Source: Planctomycetota bacterium (GTDB taxonomy: Bacteria > Planctomycetota > Phycisphaerae > UBA1845 > UTPLA1). Taken from it: a stretch of DNA of 64,000 nucleotides. Positions 18,923-27,672 of the stretch are shown here, in pieces. The number at the start of each line of letters is the position of its first letter. Position 1 is the first letter of the stretch. Position numbers and translations under genes: made by a program. Location of the stretch: positions 124,001 to 188,000 of the forward strand of contig QEVG01000005.1 in assembly GCA_003576905.1 (NCBI GenBank), given 5' to 3'. Below the pieces are notes generated by a model. The model did not search any database, was not told where the DNA came from, and saw only the letters and a list, made by a program, of their open reading frames with translations.

Positions 18923-20200
18923 CTACGCAATCGGCCGATAGTAATAATCCCGCTTCTGCGCCCGCCAGCCTGCATCCTCGATCAGCCGGCGGATCTCCGG
19001 CTCCGCCAGCCGATAGGTCGTCCCCGCCGCGCTGACGACATTCTCCTCCATCATCACGCTGCCCATGTCGTTCGCGCCGAAAAAGAGCGCCAGCTGCCCG
19101 ATCTTCGGGCCCATCGTCACCCAGCTCGACTGTATGTTCGGAATGTTGTCCAGGTACATCCGCGACAGCGCCAGCATCGTCAGGTATTCGTTGGCATCGG
19201 CGAGCAGCAGATGCTTCCCGTCATTTACCGGCCTGCGCCGCATCGCAAGCGCATCGCCCTTCCGGCCGGCCCGGCCCCCGACCGTGTCCCGCTCGCCAGA
19301 GCCCGCGAACGGATTCGGCCCATCACCGCCTTCATTTTGCCGTTTTGACGTTTCTTCCGGCAGCGGCTTCATCCGCCCCAGCGGCGTGTTGTCCGGCTGA
19401 AACGTCCAGCAGATATACGCTCCGAACCCGCCGCCGTTCCCCCGCGCCAGCGACTCATCCTGCAGCTCCCGCAGAAGCCGCAGATGCTCAAACCGCTCGT
19501 CCAGCGTCTCCATGTGCCCGAACATCATCGTGCAGCTCGTCTGCATGCCGAGCTTGTGGCACTCCCGCATGACCTCCAGCCATTCCGCCGTCCGCGTCTT
19601 CCCGATGCCGATCTTCTCCCGCACCCGGTCGCTCAGAATTTCTCCGCCGCCCCCCGGCACGCTCGCCAGCCCCGCTTCCATCAGCCGCGCGAGCACATCG
19701 TGAATCGACATATTGAAAATCTGGTGAAACGCGAAAATCTCCGGCGGGCTGAACGCGTGAATGTGAATCGTCGGGTAGTTCCTGCGGATGAACCGCATCA
19801 GCCCCAGGTACCACTCAAAGCTCAGCCCCTCCGGCCCGTCCGCCGGCACCAGCCCGCCCTGCATGAGAAGCTGCGTCCCGCCGATCGCGATCAGCTCCTC
19901 GATCTTCTGCCCGATCTGCCCATATGTCAGCGTGTACCCCGCCGGAAGGTCCGTCCGCCCCGTGTTCATCCCCGGCGGGTCCGCCTTGAAGTTGCAGAAA
20001 ATGCACTTCGCCGTGCACCAGTTCGCGTAGTTGATGTTCCGATCGACGACGTACGTCCGGTAGTCCTCCGGGTGCAGCCGCTCCGTCATCGCAAACGCCC
20101 GCGCCCCCAGCGCGTGGATCGACTCCTCGAAGTACATCGCCCGCAGGTCATCGGTGGTCAGCCGCGCCGCCGCGGTGGGGGGTGTCTGAAGCAGCGTCAT
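18923..20200 (-). CDS. mqnC: Cyclic dehypoxanthinyl futalosine synthase (radical SAM)
   Basis: MqnC cyclises dehypoxanthine futalosine in the futalosine route to menaquinone. The 425-residue protein has the radical SAM cluster motif CTAKCIFC (Cys 62, 66, 69) within the MqnC-type context NINYANWC, then QGGLVPADGPEGLSFEWYLG, SVPGGGGEILSDRVREKI, WTFQPDNTPLG and the C-terminal NIQSSWVTMGPKIGQ. Compared with my memory of the family there is an extra Gly/Arg-rich stretch of about 45 residues around 277-330. The ATG overlaps the mqnA stop (ATGA at 20197-20200), so the two are translationally coupled. The third gene, mqnE, is at 33162. Confidence 0.92.
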   Translation of the reverse strand: MTLLQTPPTAAARLTTDDLRAMYFEESIHALGARAFAMTERLHPEDYRTYVVDRNINYANWCTAKCIFCNFKADPPGMNTGRTDLPAGYTLTYGQIGQKIEELIAIGGTQLLMQGGLVPADGPEGLSFEWYLGLMRFIRRNYPTIHIHAFSPPEIFAFHQIFNMSIHDVLARLMEAGLASVPGGGGEILSDRVREKIGIGKTRTAEWLEVMRECHKLGMQTSCTMMFGHMETLDERFEHLRLLRELQDESLARGNGGGFGAYICWTFQPDNTPLGRMKPLPEETSKRQNEGGDGPNPFAGSGERDTVGGRAGRKGDALAMRRRPVNDGKHLLLADANEYLTMLALSRMYLDNIPNIQSSWVTMGPKIGQLALFFGANDMGSVMMEENVVSAAGTTYRLAEPEIRRLIEDAGWRAQKRDYYYRPIA

Positions 20201-21000
20201 GTCTCAAAAAGCCCGCGGCGCTCGGCCATGTGAAAGAACCGGTCCATGCCCGCCCGCATCCCCGGCGTCAGCTTGAATTTCATGATCTCGCACAGGTACT
20301 TCACCGCCAGCTCCGCCGGCCAGCCGTGCTCCGCCGCCGCCCGAAGCGCGATCCCCCGCGCATCCGATACGCCCTTGTCCCGCGCCGCGTTCAGGATCCG
20401 CGCCGCCCGCGACAGGTCCGCTTCCTTCCGCCCGTACCACGCCGCGAACACGAACGGCAGATCGGTCAGATGCTTCCACGCCGCCCCCAGGTCCACCTCA
20501 AAACCGAACCCCCGCGGCGCCCGTGTCACCACCTTGTCACCAATCAGCAGGATCGCGTCCACGCTCCGGTCGTCGTCCGGCGTCCCGCCGCCCCACGCCA
20601 CGACCTCCACCCGCCGGTCGTACAGCTCCAGCCAGATCAGCCGCGCCAATACGACCGACGTATGCGAATCCCCGTCCACGTGCAGCCGTTCCACCCGGTC
20701 CGGCGGACGACGCGAATACACCCGAACCGTCAGCGTCTCCCCGTCGCTCGCGATGCATCCGTCCGAGACCGCCCGTAGCCGCTCCCGGTTCCGCCAGTAA
20801 TCCACCACCGGCAGAAGCGCCGCCTCGCATTCCCCCCCGTCCAGCATCCCGATCAGCCGGGAGGGCACCTCCGGCCGAACCGCCACCGCCTCATACCCCG
20901 GAAGGTACTCCCGCAGCGGACGCGAATTCAGAAATGATACGACGCCGAACGTGATGAGCCGTGGGGCAGGGGGGCTTGCCAGAACCGAGCTTTGCGACAT
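20197..21000 (-). CDS. mqnA: Chorismate dehydratase
   Basis: MqnA removes water from chorismate to give 3-enolpyruvyl-benzoate, the first step of futalosine-dependent menaquinone synthesis. The 267-residue sequence matches the family in GVVSFLNSRPL (about 18-28), ALLPVVDYWRN, VDGDSHTSVVLARLIW and FVFAAWYGRK. ATG 21000 is chosen (MSQSS...); the reading frame is open further upstream but that part is low-complexity. An AAGGA lies very close to the ATG. A TATAAT box is at 21046-21051. It is the first gene of an mqnA-mqnC pair. Confidence 0.92.
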   Translation of the reverse strand: MSQSSVLASPPAPRLITFGVVSFLNSRPLREYLPGYEAVAVRPEVPSRLIGMLDGGECEAALLPVVDYWRNRERLRAVSDGCIASDGETLTVRVYSRRPPDRVERLHVDGDSHTSVVLARLIWLELYDRRVEVVAWGGGTPDDDRSVDAILLIGDKVVTRAPRGFGFEVDLGAAWKHLTDLPFVFAAWYGRKEADLSRAARILNAARDKGVSDARGIALRAAAEHGWPAELAVKYLCEIMKFKLTPGMRAGMDRFFHMAERRGLFET

Positions 21001-21045
21001 CTTCCTTGCTTTCTCTCGCGCCGGGCGGCCCGTGCCGGCAGGCGG

Positions 21046-21051
21046 ATTATA
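21046..21051 (-). promoter_or_regulatory. -10 element of mqnA-mqnC
   Basis: A consensus TATAAT in a CGTATAAT context on the minus strand lies 46 bases before the mqnA start, the same context as the nadK -10. No good -35 is visible at 17 bases. Confidence 0.45.
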
Positions 21052-21206
21052 CGTCCCCCCGCCCGCCCGGCCATTCGCCCCGCGGCCCCACGGTATTTTC
21101 ATCCGCTTTGAAAGCCACCGCCCCGCGCCCATTGCGGTATCACTCTGCGGACGCTACTTATTGTGTCGGGCTCGCGGATTGGCGTTTTGCGGCAAGGAGT
21201 CGCCTC

Positions 21207-21368
21207 ATGGATACCGGGACCGAAAACCAGTTTCAACTGGCCCTGATCGACCTCGCCTTTCAGTTCGTCGGCCTCTTTCTGAACATCATCCTCAGCCTCT
21301 TCCAGGGCATTACCACCGAGGCCCTCACGCAGCTCTTCAACAGCCTCTTCGGCGGCACGTCCGCCTGA
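21207..21368 (+). CDS. Small hydrophobic protein, 53 residues
   Basis: This very short gene is supported by AAGGAG 7 bases before ATG 21207. The product is MDTGTENQF followed by a strongly hydrophobic stretch (LALIDLAFQFVGLFLNIILS) and a polar tail ending NSLFGGTSA. It is probably a single-pass or peripheral membrane peptide. I recognise no family. It lies between mqnA (divergent) and a convergent DinB-like gene, with only 4 bases to the latter's stop. Confidence 0.55.
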   Translation: MDTGTENQFQLALIDLAFQFVGLFLNIILSLFQGITTEALTQLFNSLFGGTSA

Positions 21369-21372
21369 CCCG

Positions 21373-21900
21373 CTACGGCACGTCCGCCTTCCGCCCGTCG
21401 CGCCGGTGCCCCTTCTCGTCGTACAGGCTCAGGTCAACGTCCAGCAGCCATTTCGTCGTCGTCACGATCTGCCCCGTATGAAACGCGAAGTGCTCCACCA
21501 CGTGCATCACCGCCGCCACCCCGCTCACCGTGTACGCCTGAATCCGGTACTCCCGCATCAGGTCATCCGGCGTCAGCCCCTCAATCACCCCGCAGACCTC
21601 GCGCACCGCCGCATCCAGCCCCGCGACGGCCTCCTCCTTCCGCACGCTCTCCCGCGCGTCGAATTCTCCCTGCCGATCGCGCTCGACCGGCCGCCCGGCC
21701 AGCCCCCCGAGAATCCACTGCCGGATGTTCCCCGTCAGGTGCAGCACCAGGTTCGCGACGCTGTTGCTCCGCTCGTTCGGCCGATACCACGCCTGCTCCT
21801 CCGAAAGGAGCGCCGCGCAGCGCTTTATCTGCGCCAGATGGTCCCGCAGCTTCTCCCCCGCATAGCCGCAGAACTCCCTGCATACATCCCTCTCGCTCAT
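21373..21900 (-). CDS. DinB-like (DUF1572-type) metal-binding four-helix protein
   Basis: The 175-residue protein matches DinB/YfiT-like four-helix bundles: SNSVANLVLHLTGNIRQWI supplies the first histidine, and MHVVEHFAFHTGQIV supplies two more, a three-His metal site. Many relatives are thiol transferases, others have no known activity. Two starts are possible (21909 and 21900); neither has a strong ribosome site. It is divergent from pdxB, with the start codons about 50 bases apart. Confidence 0.8.
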   Translation of the reverse strand: MSERDVCREFCGYAGEKLRDHLAQIKRCAALLSEEQAWYRPNERSNSVANLVLHLTGNIRQWILGGLAGRPVERDRQGEFDARESVRKEEAVAGLDAAVREVCGVIEGLTPDDLMREYRIQAYTVSGVAAVMHVVEHFAFHTGQIVTTTKWLLDVDLSLYDEKGHRRDGRKADVP

Positions 21901-21949
21901 GCCCGCCATGATACGCCGCGCCCCCTCGCCCGGCTATGATGCCTCCGCC

Positions 21950-23077
21950 ATGCGCATCCTCATCGACGAAGCCGTCTGGCAGGCCCGCGCCCTCTTCTCC
22001 GATCTCGGCGAGATCCGCACCTTCTCCGGCCGCGCGCTCTCCCCGGACGATCTCCGCGCCGCCGATGCTCTCATCGTCCGCTCCGTCACCCGCGTCGATG
22101 CCGCGCTCCTCGCGGGGTCCCCTGTCCGCTTCGTCGGGACGGTCACCAGCGGCGCGGATCACATCGACACCGCACTCCTCGCCGAACGCGACATCCGTTT
22201 CGCCGACGCCGCCGGCACCAACAGCCGCCCCGTCGCCGAATATGTCCTCGCCGCCATCCTCCTGCTCTGCGAGCGCGCCGCGGTGGTTCCCGCCTCGCGT
22301 ACCCTCGGCGTCGTCGGTGTCGGGCGGATCGGCTCGATCGTCCGTGAGTGGGCCGCCGCCCTCGGCATGTCCGTCCTCGCCTGCGATCCGCCCCTCGCCG
22401 CGTCCGGCCGCCCCGGTCTGGTGGACCTCTCCGCCCTCGCCTCCGCCGATATCCTCACCTTCCACGTCCCCCTGACCGACACCGGCCCATACGCCACCCG
22501 CGGCATGCTGGACCATGCCTTCCTTGCCCGCCTCCGCCCCGGAACCATCCTCATCAACACCGCCCGCGGAGAGATTTTCCGCCCGCCCGCCCTCCTCGCG
22601 TCGCTTCCCGGTTTGAGCCTCGGCCCCGCCGTCGTGGATGTCTGGCCGGGCGAGCCGCGGGTCGATCCTGCATGCGTCCGCGCGGCCGCCGTCGCCACGC
22701 CCCACGTCGCCGGCTACACCGCCGAGGCCAAGGAGCGTGCCGCCGTGTTGATCCGCGAAAAGCTCGCCGCCTGGCTCGGCCGGCCCGTCCGGCCGCCCCC
22801 GGCGCGGCCCCCGTCCGACGCCGGTGACATTACTGTGTCACCTGCAAAAAAGGCCTGGCCCGCCGCCGCCGAAGTCCTGTGCCGCGCCACCGGCATCCTC
22901 GACGCCGACCGCCGCTTCCGCGCGTCCCTCGCCGCAGAGGACCCCGCCGCCGCCTTTGACGCCCTTCGGGCCGCCTGCGCGCGGCGCAGAGAGTTCGCCG
23001 CGTTCCGCGTCCGCGGCCTCGATGCCGGCGACCCCGCCGCGGTTTGGCTCTCGTCAGTCGGCTTTCGCCTGGGCTGA
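21950..23077 (+). CDS. pdxB: 4-phosphoerythronate dehydrogenase-like enzyme
   Basis: PdxB oxidises 4-phospho-D-erythronate in the DXP-dependent pyridoxal phosphate pathway. The 375-residue protein opens MRILIDEAVW and has VTSGADHIDT, the NAD-binding GVVGVGRIGSIV (about 123-134), and the D-2-hydroxyacid dehydrogenase catalytic set Arg in NTARGEIF, Glu in WPGEPRVD and His in TPHVAGYT. After HVAGYTAEAKERA it continues into a C-terminal region like the PdxB dimerisation domain, which plain hydroxyacid dehydrogenases lack. The length matches E. coli PdxB (378). GC and third-position bias are extreme. A related D-2-hydroxyacid dehydrogenase of other substrate remains possible. Confidence 0.85.
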   Translation: MRILIDEAVWQARALFSDLGEIRTFSGRALSPDDLRAADALIVRSVTRVDAALLAGSPVRFVGTVTSGADHIDTALLAERDIRFADAAGTNSRPVAEYVLAAILLLCERAAVVPASRTLGVVGVGRIGSIVREWAAALGMSVLACDPPLAASGRPGLVDLSALASADILTFHVPLTDTGPYATRGMLDHAFLARLRPGTILINTARGEIFRPPALLASLPGLSLGPAVVDVWPGEPRVDPACVRAAAVATPHVAGYTAEAKERAAVLIREKLAAWLGRPVRPPPARPPSDAGDITVSPAKKAWPAAAEVLCRATGILDADRRFRASLAAEDPAAAFDALRAACARRREFAAFRVRGLDAGDPAAVWLSSVGFRLG

Positions 23078-23786
23078 GGGCCGCGCGCCCGGCCCGCTTT
23101 CCGCGTGAGTCCCGCGCCCGAAAGCTCGCATGAAAGAGGGCAGGGGCCTTCGTCCCGGCTGCCGGGCATCCCCGGCAGGCCGCGCAAAACCGGCCCCCGG
23201 CCCCCGAAAGCGGGGCGGCCCGAAGTCAGGATTTCCCGTAACCTGCGGCCCTGCAATAGGTTAAGGCTATGGTAAAAATGACGTTTTCAACCCCTGGACG
23301 GCTTGAATTGGTCATGCCCGTCCGGGTATGATGGTTGTCGAGGGTATGTGCCCGGTTTCGGGTGTCGCCCCGTGGTGCCTTTGCAGAGTCACCGCGCGGC
23401 GTGCATATCCTCAAAGCGTTCCCGCGGCGTCGTGCCGCGCGGGAGCGCCGATCGGGTGAAGCCCTTTACCGGCCTTTTGCAAGAGGGTCGGTCCTGCGGC
23501 TTCTAAAAGCGCGCAACGCTCCGCAAGAGTAACTTGCCGCCGCTTTTATGCAGGCCCGCTTGGTGTTCTCGGCAGTGCGGCGTGTCGGGTGCGCGGGTCA
23601 GGGTGGCTCGGGCGGTATGCAGAACCGGCCGTGTCAGCCTCGCAATGGAAGGACGGTCCTTCACGCGAGGTTCGAGAGAAGTAACGAGCGACTCATCGCC
23701 CCCGGTAAGCATGGGTCGAAGACATCCGGCACTCCGCCGGCTGTCGTCAGAAAAAGTTGCTCGTGAGAGCAGGGAGATTTGAAGTC
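23078..23786. other. Long gene-free leader region before the dockerin-like gene
   Basis: No convincing gene is present in these 709 bases. A promoter candidate TTGAAT, 18 bases, TATGAT lies at 23303-23332 and would give a leader of about 450 bases. The leader contains GC-rich inverted repeats, for example CCCGCGGC...GCCGCGCGGG around 23421-23443. I compared it by eye with tmRNA, SRP RNA, RNase P RNA and common riboswitches and found no match. Confidence 0.5.
23303..23332 (+). promoter_or_regulatory. Candidate sigma-70 promoter with long leader
   Basis: TTGAAT at 23303-23308 and TATGAT at 23327-23332 with an 18-base spacer form the best promoter match upstream of the secreted protein at 23787. 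Confidence 0.45.
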
Positions 23787-24890
23787 ATGAATAAGAGCTC
23801 AATGTTTTTGGGCGCCGCTCTGCTGGCCGTTGTGACCTCGGTCACCGTCGCCCAGGAATCGGCCATCTGGATGGACGCCCGACCGAACAATGCGGCGGGT
23901 AATAGCGTGAACAATATTACGGGTTCCCTCGGTGCTGTGAATCCGTACATTCCCGACAACGTCAACGGCGGCCGCAAGGGCGCGGGCCAGATCCTTCGCC
24001 TCGAGCCGGTGCATGCGGATAGCTCGCACACCGCCAATCCGACGGCCTTCCCGAACCACGACGGCGACGGCGACCGCTCGACCGGTGACCTCTGGGTGTA
24101 TGTGGACATGAACGATGATGCCGCCGGCACCGGCGACGTCCTCGCTTCGCTCGGTCTCGATCTCGACCTGACCGCGTCGGGCACCCTCGTCCGCAACACG
24201 ATCAGCGCGATCAGCTTCGAGCTGTTCAACGACGGCTCGGTCTTTAACTCGGTCACCCCCACGGGCGGAACGCCCTGGAACAACAAGATCAACGGCTCGC
24301 TGGTCGCCGGCTCCCCGCCGGATTGGGCCGGCGCCAAGGCCGTCCGCGTCCCGGTCGATCCGGGTCCTGTCTACAATGCCAGCCTCGGCCTCCAGCCGAA
24401 CAACGGCGTCGGTGCCAACACCACGCTGCCCTACCGCGTGGGCAAGCTCCGCGTCACCTCTGGCACGCGAAATTGCTCCTTTGGTGCTCCGTTCAATGCG
24501 AATTCGACTTTCACCGTCAAGATGAAGGTCAACAACCTGCTCGTCGCCCGCGTCTTCAACGGCGCTGGTGATGTCCCCCCGCAGGAAAACATCAGCTTCG
24601 GTTATGACAGCCTCGGCGCGGTCGAGCTTCCGACCGTCAGCGGCAGCATGAACGGCGCGACCTCGGCCCTGCCCGACGCCACCATCGAGATCCGCATGAA
24701 GGGCGACTTCACGGGTGATGGCCGCGTAACTGGTGGTGACAACGGCGCTTACGCCAACGCCGCCAACGTCGATGCGAGCGATAACCTGCTCCAGACATTC
24801 TGTGGCGACTTCACGGGTGACAACCGCGTAACGGGCGGTGATACCGGTGGATACAACGCTGCAACGACCGCTTCGGTAAGCTGTCCGTAA
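23787..24890 (+). CDS. Secreted protein with C-terminal dockerin-like repeats
   Basis: The 367-residue product has a signal peptide (MNKSSMFLGAALLAVVTSVT..AQ), a central beta-rich domain and two near-identical C-terminal calcium-loop repeats, GDFTGDGRVTGGDNGAYANA and GDFTGDNRVTGGDTGGYNAA (about 320-360). These resemble the two loops of type I dockerin modules, which bind cohesins in cellulosomes; in planctomycetes such modules are common on exported proteins with unknown partners. ATG 23787 has AGGGAG about 10 bases upstream. It follows a long leader and is followed by a strong hairpin, so it is probably a single-gene transcript. The central domain is unassigned. Confidence 0.75.
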   Translation: MNKSSMFLGAALLAVVTSVTVAQESAIWMDARPNNAAGNSVNNITGSLGAVNPYIPDNVNGGRKGAGQILRLEPVHADSSHTANPTAFPNHDGDGDRSTGDLWVYVDMNDDAAGTGDVLASLGLDLDLTASGTLVRNTISAISFELFNDGSVFNSVTPTGGTPWNNKINGSLVAGSPPDWAGAKAVRVPVDPGPVYNASLGLQPNNGVGANTTLPYRVGKLRVTSGTRNCSFGAPFNANSTFTVKMKVNNLLVARVFNGAGDVPPQENISFGYDSLGAVELPTVSGSMNGATSALPDATIEIRMKGDFTGDGRVTGGDNGAYANAANVDASDNLLQTFCGDFTGDNRVTGGDTGGYNAATTASVSCP

Positions 24891-24906
24891 TTCGTTGAGA
24901 TTCAGG

Positions 24907-24935
24907 CCCGGGGGGCAAGAAAATAGCCCCCCGGG
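24907..24935 (+). terminator. Hairpin after the dockerin-like gene
   Basis: A perfect 10-bp stem (CCCGGGGGGC / GCCCCCCGGG) with a 9-base A-rich loop begins 16 bases after the stop codon. There is no T run, but its position and stability suggest a transcript end. Confidence 0.6.
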
Positions 24936-25106
24936 ACCCTTGAATCGCTCGGTTCAGACTGGTAAACTAGGAGACGAGACATAGGGTCTCGTCCAAAGAG
25001 AATCGATAGGTTATTTCTCGTCAGCTTCGCCAGTTTCGGTCGCCCCCAGAGGATGGATGACGGTCGGCCGGAAGCGAGGGGAAAAAGCGGGAAAGAAAAA
25101 TTAGAT

Positions 25107-25120
25107 CTCAGACATCTGAG
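25107..25120. repeat. CTCAGA inverted repeat, copy 1
   Basis: CTCAGA-CA-TCTGAG lies in the leader of the PEP-CTERM gene at 25140, just before its ribosome site; with the flanking bases the arms are 7 bp. Related copies occur at 25881-25895 and 62019-62034, each next to an envelope-protein gene. Confidence 0.5.
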
Positions 25121-25139
25121 AGAAAAGGAGATGGAGAAA

Positions 25140-25865
25140 ATGAAGGGTGCAAGAATCTTAGCATTGGCCGCCGCTGCGGTGATCGCAGTGAACGCCTCGG
25201 CGAACGCCGCCGGCCGTGTCTGGTTCGAAGCTGGCGCTGCCAGCCCGAATGGTACGGTCCTGTCGCAGCCCGGCTCCCCCGTGCTGGAACTCCAGTGCGA
25301 CATCAGCCAGGGTCTCCGCTGTGACTGGGTCATCACTGTCCTGTACGAGAACTTCGACGGTGGCGCGTTTAGCTGGGGACTCGATGTTGGTACGACGAGC
25401 CCTGAGGATGATGGCAAGTTCACGATCAAGAACATTGCCCTCAACACTTCCAGCGCCCTCGTTGCTGGTGGCACCACCCTCGGCGGCATCAATCAGCCCG
25501 GTGGCTTGCTCATCAACGCTGCTGGTGGCGGAAACACCGCCGCGACGGGTGCTCCCGCTGGTCTCTATCAGCTGATGACGTTCACGCTGTCGAAGAACAA
25601 GCTGCCCGGCGAGCTCAACACGAGCCTTATCTATGCCGGTATCCAGGTGCCGGAGTTCGGCGGCAACGACGCCGAAGGTTTCGGTGCTTACGAAGTGATT
25701 CAGGTCGGCCCGAATGCTCCGGTCGCTGGCTACAATCCTTCGCCGTTCTACTGGCCGGGCATCGCCCTTCCGGGCGCTGTCATCGTCGTCCGCAACGTTC
25801 CTGAGCCCGCCACCCTCGGCCTGATCGGCCTGGGCGCCCTGGCTCTGATCCGCCGCCGCAAGTAA
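25140..25865 (+). CDS. PEP-CTERM secreted protein
   Basis: This 241-residue protein has a signal peptide (MKGARILALAAAAVIAVNAS..NAA), a beta-rich body of about 185 residues, and the exosortase-sorted tail VPEPATLGLIGLGALALIRR at the end. The body resembles generic cohesin-like or PEP-CTERM beta domains but has no motif I can name. ATG 25140 is chosen because AAGGAG is 9 bases upstream; an ATG at 25131 touches that site. The leader has an 8-bp hairpin at 24973-24993 and the CTCAGA inverted repeat. A strong terminator follows. It should be processed by an exosortase encoded elsewhere. Confidence 0.88.
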   Translation: MKGARILALAAAAVIAVNASANAAGRVWFEAGAASPNGTVLSQPGSPVLELQCDISQGLRCDWVITVLYENFDGGAFSWGLDVGTTSPEDDGKFTIKNIALNTSSALVAGGTTLGGINQPGGLLINAAGGGNTAATGAPAGLYQLMTFTLSKNKLPGELNTSLIYAGIQVPEFGGNDAEGFGAYEVIQVGPNAPVAGYNPSPFYWPGIALPGAVIVVRNVPEPATLGLIGLGALALIRRRK

Positions 25866-25880
25866 TTGCCATCGGCTGAT

Positions 25881-25895
25881 TTCAGAACGTCTGAG
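25881..25895. repeat. CTCAGA inverted repeat, copy 2 (degenerate)
   Basis: TTCAGA-ACG-TCTGAG, one G-T pair short of perfect, lies between the PEP-CTERM stop codon and its terminator. Confidence 0.4.
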
Positions 25896-25905
25896 ATAGT
25901 CAATC

Positions 25906-25948
25906 ACGCGGCCGAGTCGACACCCGTCGCTCGGCCGCGTTCCTTTTT
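25906..25948 (+). terminator. Rho-independent terminator of the PEP-CTERM gene
   Basis: A perfect 11-bp stem (ACGCGGCCGAG / CTCGGCCGCGT, 13-base loop) is followed within a few bases by TTTTT. Confidence 0.9.
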
Positions 25949-26424
25949 GCGCTGCCCCCATCTGTCTTATCGCCCCGTGCAGGACGCAGGTACCGTGCCC
26001 ACAGAACCCTGAGCAAAGGCGACCGCGGATTCCCGGCGCGGCCATCCGATCCCGCGCGAGCGCTGGGCAAGCAGTGTGGGCAAAGCCCGGGAGCGCCGCC
26101 GCGCCCGGGGGAGGACGCCGTTATGCCGTCAATCCGTCATTCGCCCGACCCTGGGACCATTCAGGTTGTTCAGGTTCCATTCAGCTTTCCTGCGCAAGGA
26201 AGGCCGACTTTCAGGCAAAAAAAATATTATGCGTGCCCCCGTTCAGGTTTGCTTATCCGGACCTGCCCGTCCCCCCTCCGACCCCAGCCCGACCGGCCCG
26301 GTTTTCGTTCTTCCGGTTTTTTCTGCCCCCTGTTTTCCCTGTTCCCTGTTTCCTCACTCTTCCCTTCCCCCGCGTGTATAATCCCGTGAAGAACCGTTTT
26401 CCCACGTTTCTCGAGGGTATTGGC
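25949..26424. other. Gene-free stretch with promoter for the next gene
   Basis: There is no convincing gene here. A consensus TATAAT at 26377-26382 lies 42 bases before ATG 26425. The stretch just upstream of it (about 26260-26372) is unusually pyrimidine-rich on the plus strand. Confidence 0.5.
26377..26382 (+). promoter_or_regulatory. -10 element of the exported helical-protein gene
   Basis: TATAAT lies 42 bases before the start of the gene at 26425; the -35 region is weak. Confidence 0.5.
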
Positions 26425-27672
26425 ATGACCCGTCATCCCGCACGGCTCTTGATCGCTTTTCTCGCCGCCTTGGGTGCGGCCGCTTTCCCCGCCGCGGTCC
26501 CGGTGCCCGCCCAGCAGGGCGGTGACTACCGCGAGGCCCTGGGCGACGCCGACCCCGGAGTCGTTGATTCGTGGGAGGGCGAGATCGACGTGCGACTGGG
26601 TTTGCTCAGCTCGGCGTATGGCTTGGACGCGGATACCGAGGCAGCATTGCGTGCCGAGATGAACGCCCGCCTCGTAAGTCAGATTGAGTACGAGCGCATG
26701 ATGAATGCGGAAATGCAGAAACTCGCCGCTGAGATCCAGGCTGCTGGCGTCGCGTTTGAGGACGAAGAGAACCCCCTCGTTATTAAGTACAACGAAGCTT
26801 TCCTTTCTTTGACGCGGGGAATGCCGCTCGACGAGGCTCAAGTTGCGGAATGGCTGGATGCTCGTGTTCCCTCCGAGGTTGCACAGGAAGGGCGATCGCG
26901 CCTTAACGAACTGATTACCCGCCGGTTTACGGTGATGGCTACGCAGATGGAAGACACGAACCTTCTCTCAGGAAAGAAGGCCACGCTTTCGCAGGAAGCC
27001 CTCCAGATGACCGCTCAGGAGTCCCCCATTCACTCGCGGCCCATGCCGCCGGGCGATCTCGCCGAGGCCGTCGAGGCCCAGGACCGCGTCGACCGCCTCC
27101 AGCGCTACTCCGACCCCGGCCGCCCGAAGCGACGCAGCGAGCAGGCCGATGCCGCCGCCGCCGTGCCCGTCATTGCGGCCCCGGCCGTCTCCGAGCCGCC
27201 CCCGGTCCAGGTCGTCGCCCAGCCTGCTGCCGCCCCGGCCGCGCCGCCGGTTGCCCCGTCGCCGCCGCGGCCCGCCATTCAGCCCCCGGCCGACAGCAAG
27301 GCCGCCGCCGCGCCGCCGAAAGCCCCGGAGGCCGCCAAGCTCCCGCCCGTCCAGCCGGCCCCGCCGCTCGACGAATGGGAAAAGCACATGCTCGCCACCG
27401 CCGACAAGTACGGCTTCGACCAGGCCCAGTTGACCAACGCCCGCTCCGTCCTCAGCGACCTCCGCCGACGGGCATATCAGTACCAGGCCAGCCGGGCGGA
27501 GGACTACGCCCGCGCCGAGCTTCAGACCGATCCGAAGGTCCGCTCCGAGCAGTTGAAGGCCCTGAACAAGCCCCTCGACGCCCTCTTCGAGGAGCTGAAG
27601 CAGCGCCTGGAAAGCCTTCCGACCCAGGCCCAGAAACAGCGCGCCGGCGCCCGGCCCCCCGCGAAAAAGTAG
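26425..27672 (+). CDS. Exported helical protein with Pro/Ala-rich linker
   Basis: This 415-residue protein has a signal peptide (MTRHPARLLIAFLAALGAAA..PAQQ). A helical N-terminal domain (about 30-230) is rich in charged residues, and a long Pro/Ala/Val linker (about 242-320) separates it from a C-terminal helical domain (EWEKHMLATADKYGFDQAQL onward) that ends in a basic tail. The two helical parts look alike in style: the first has LGLLSSAYGLDADTEAALRA, the second has ATADKYGFDQAQLTNARSVL, possibly a duplicated helical repeat. It is probably periplasmic, with the linker spanning the cell envelope. I recognise no family. Confidence 0.65.
   Translation: MTRHPARLLIAFLAALGAAAFPAAVPVPAQQGGDYREALGDADPGVVDSWEGEIDVRLGLLSSAYGLDADTEAALRAEMNARLVSQIEYERMMNAEMQKLAAEIQAAGVAFEDEENPLVIKYNEAFLSLTRGMPLDEAQVAEWLDARVPSEVAQEGRSRLNELITRRFTVMATQMEDTNLLSGKKATLSQEALQMTAQESPIHSRPMPPGDLAEAVEAQDRVDRLQRYSDPGRPKRRSEQADAAAAVPVIAAPAVSEPPPVQVVAQPAAAPAAPPVAPSPPRPAIQPPADSKAAAAPPKAPEAAKLPPVQPAPPLDEWEKHMLATADKYGFDQAQLTNARSVLSDLRRRAYQYQASRAEDYARAELQTDPKVRSEQLKALNKPLDALFEELKQRLESLPTQAQKQRAGARPPAKK

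Noticed and set aside
23420-23786. Known structured RNA (tmRNA, SRP RNA, RNase P RNA, c-di-GMP or cobalamin riboswitch) in the long leader
   Set aside because: None of the conserved core sequences of these RNAs is present.
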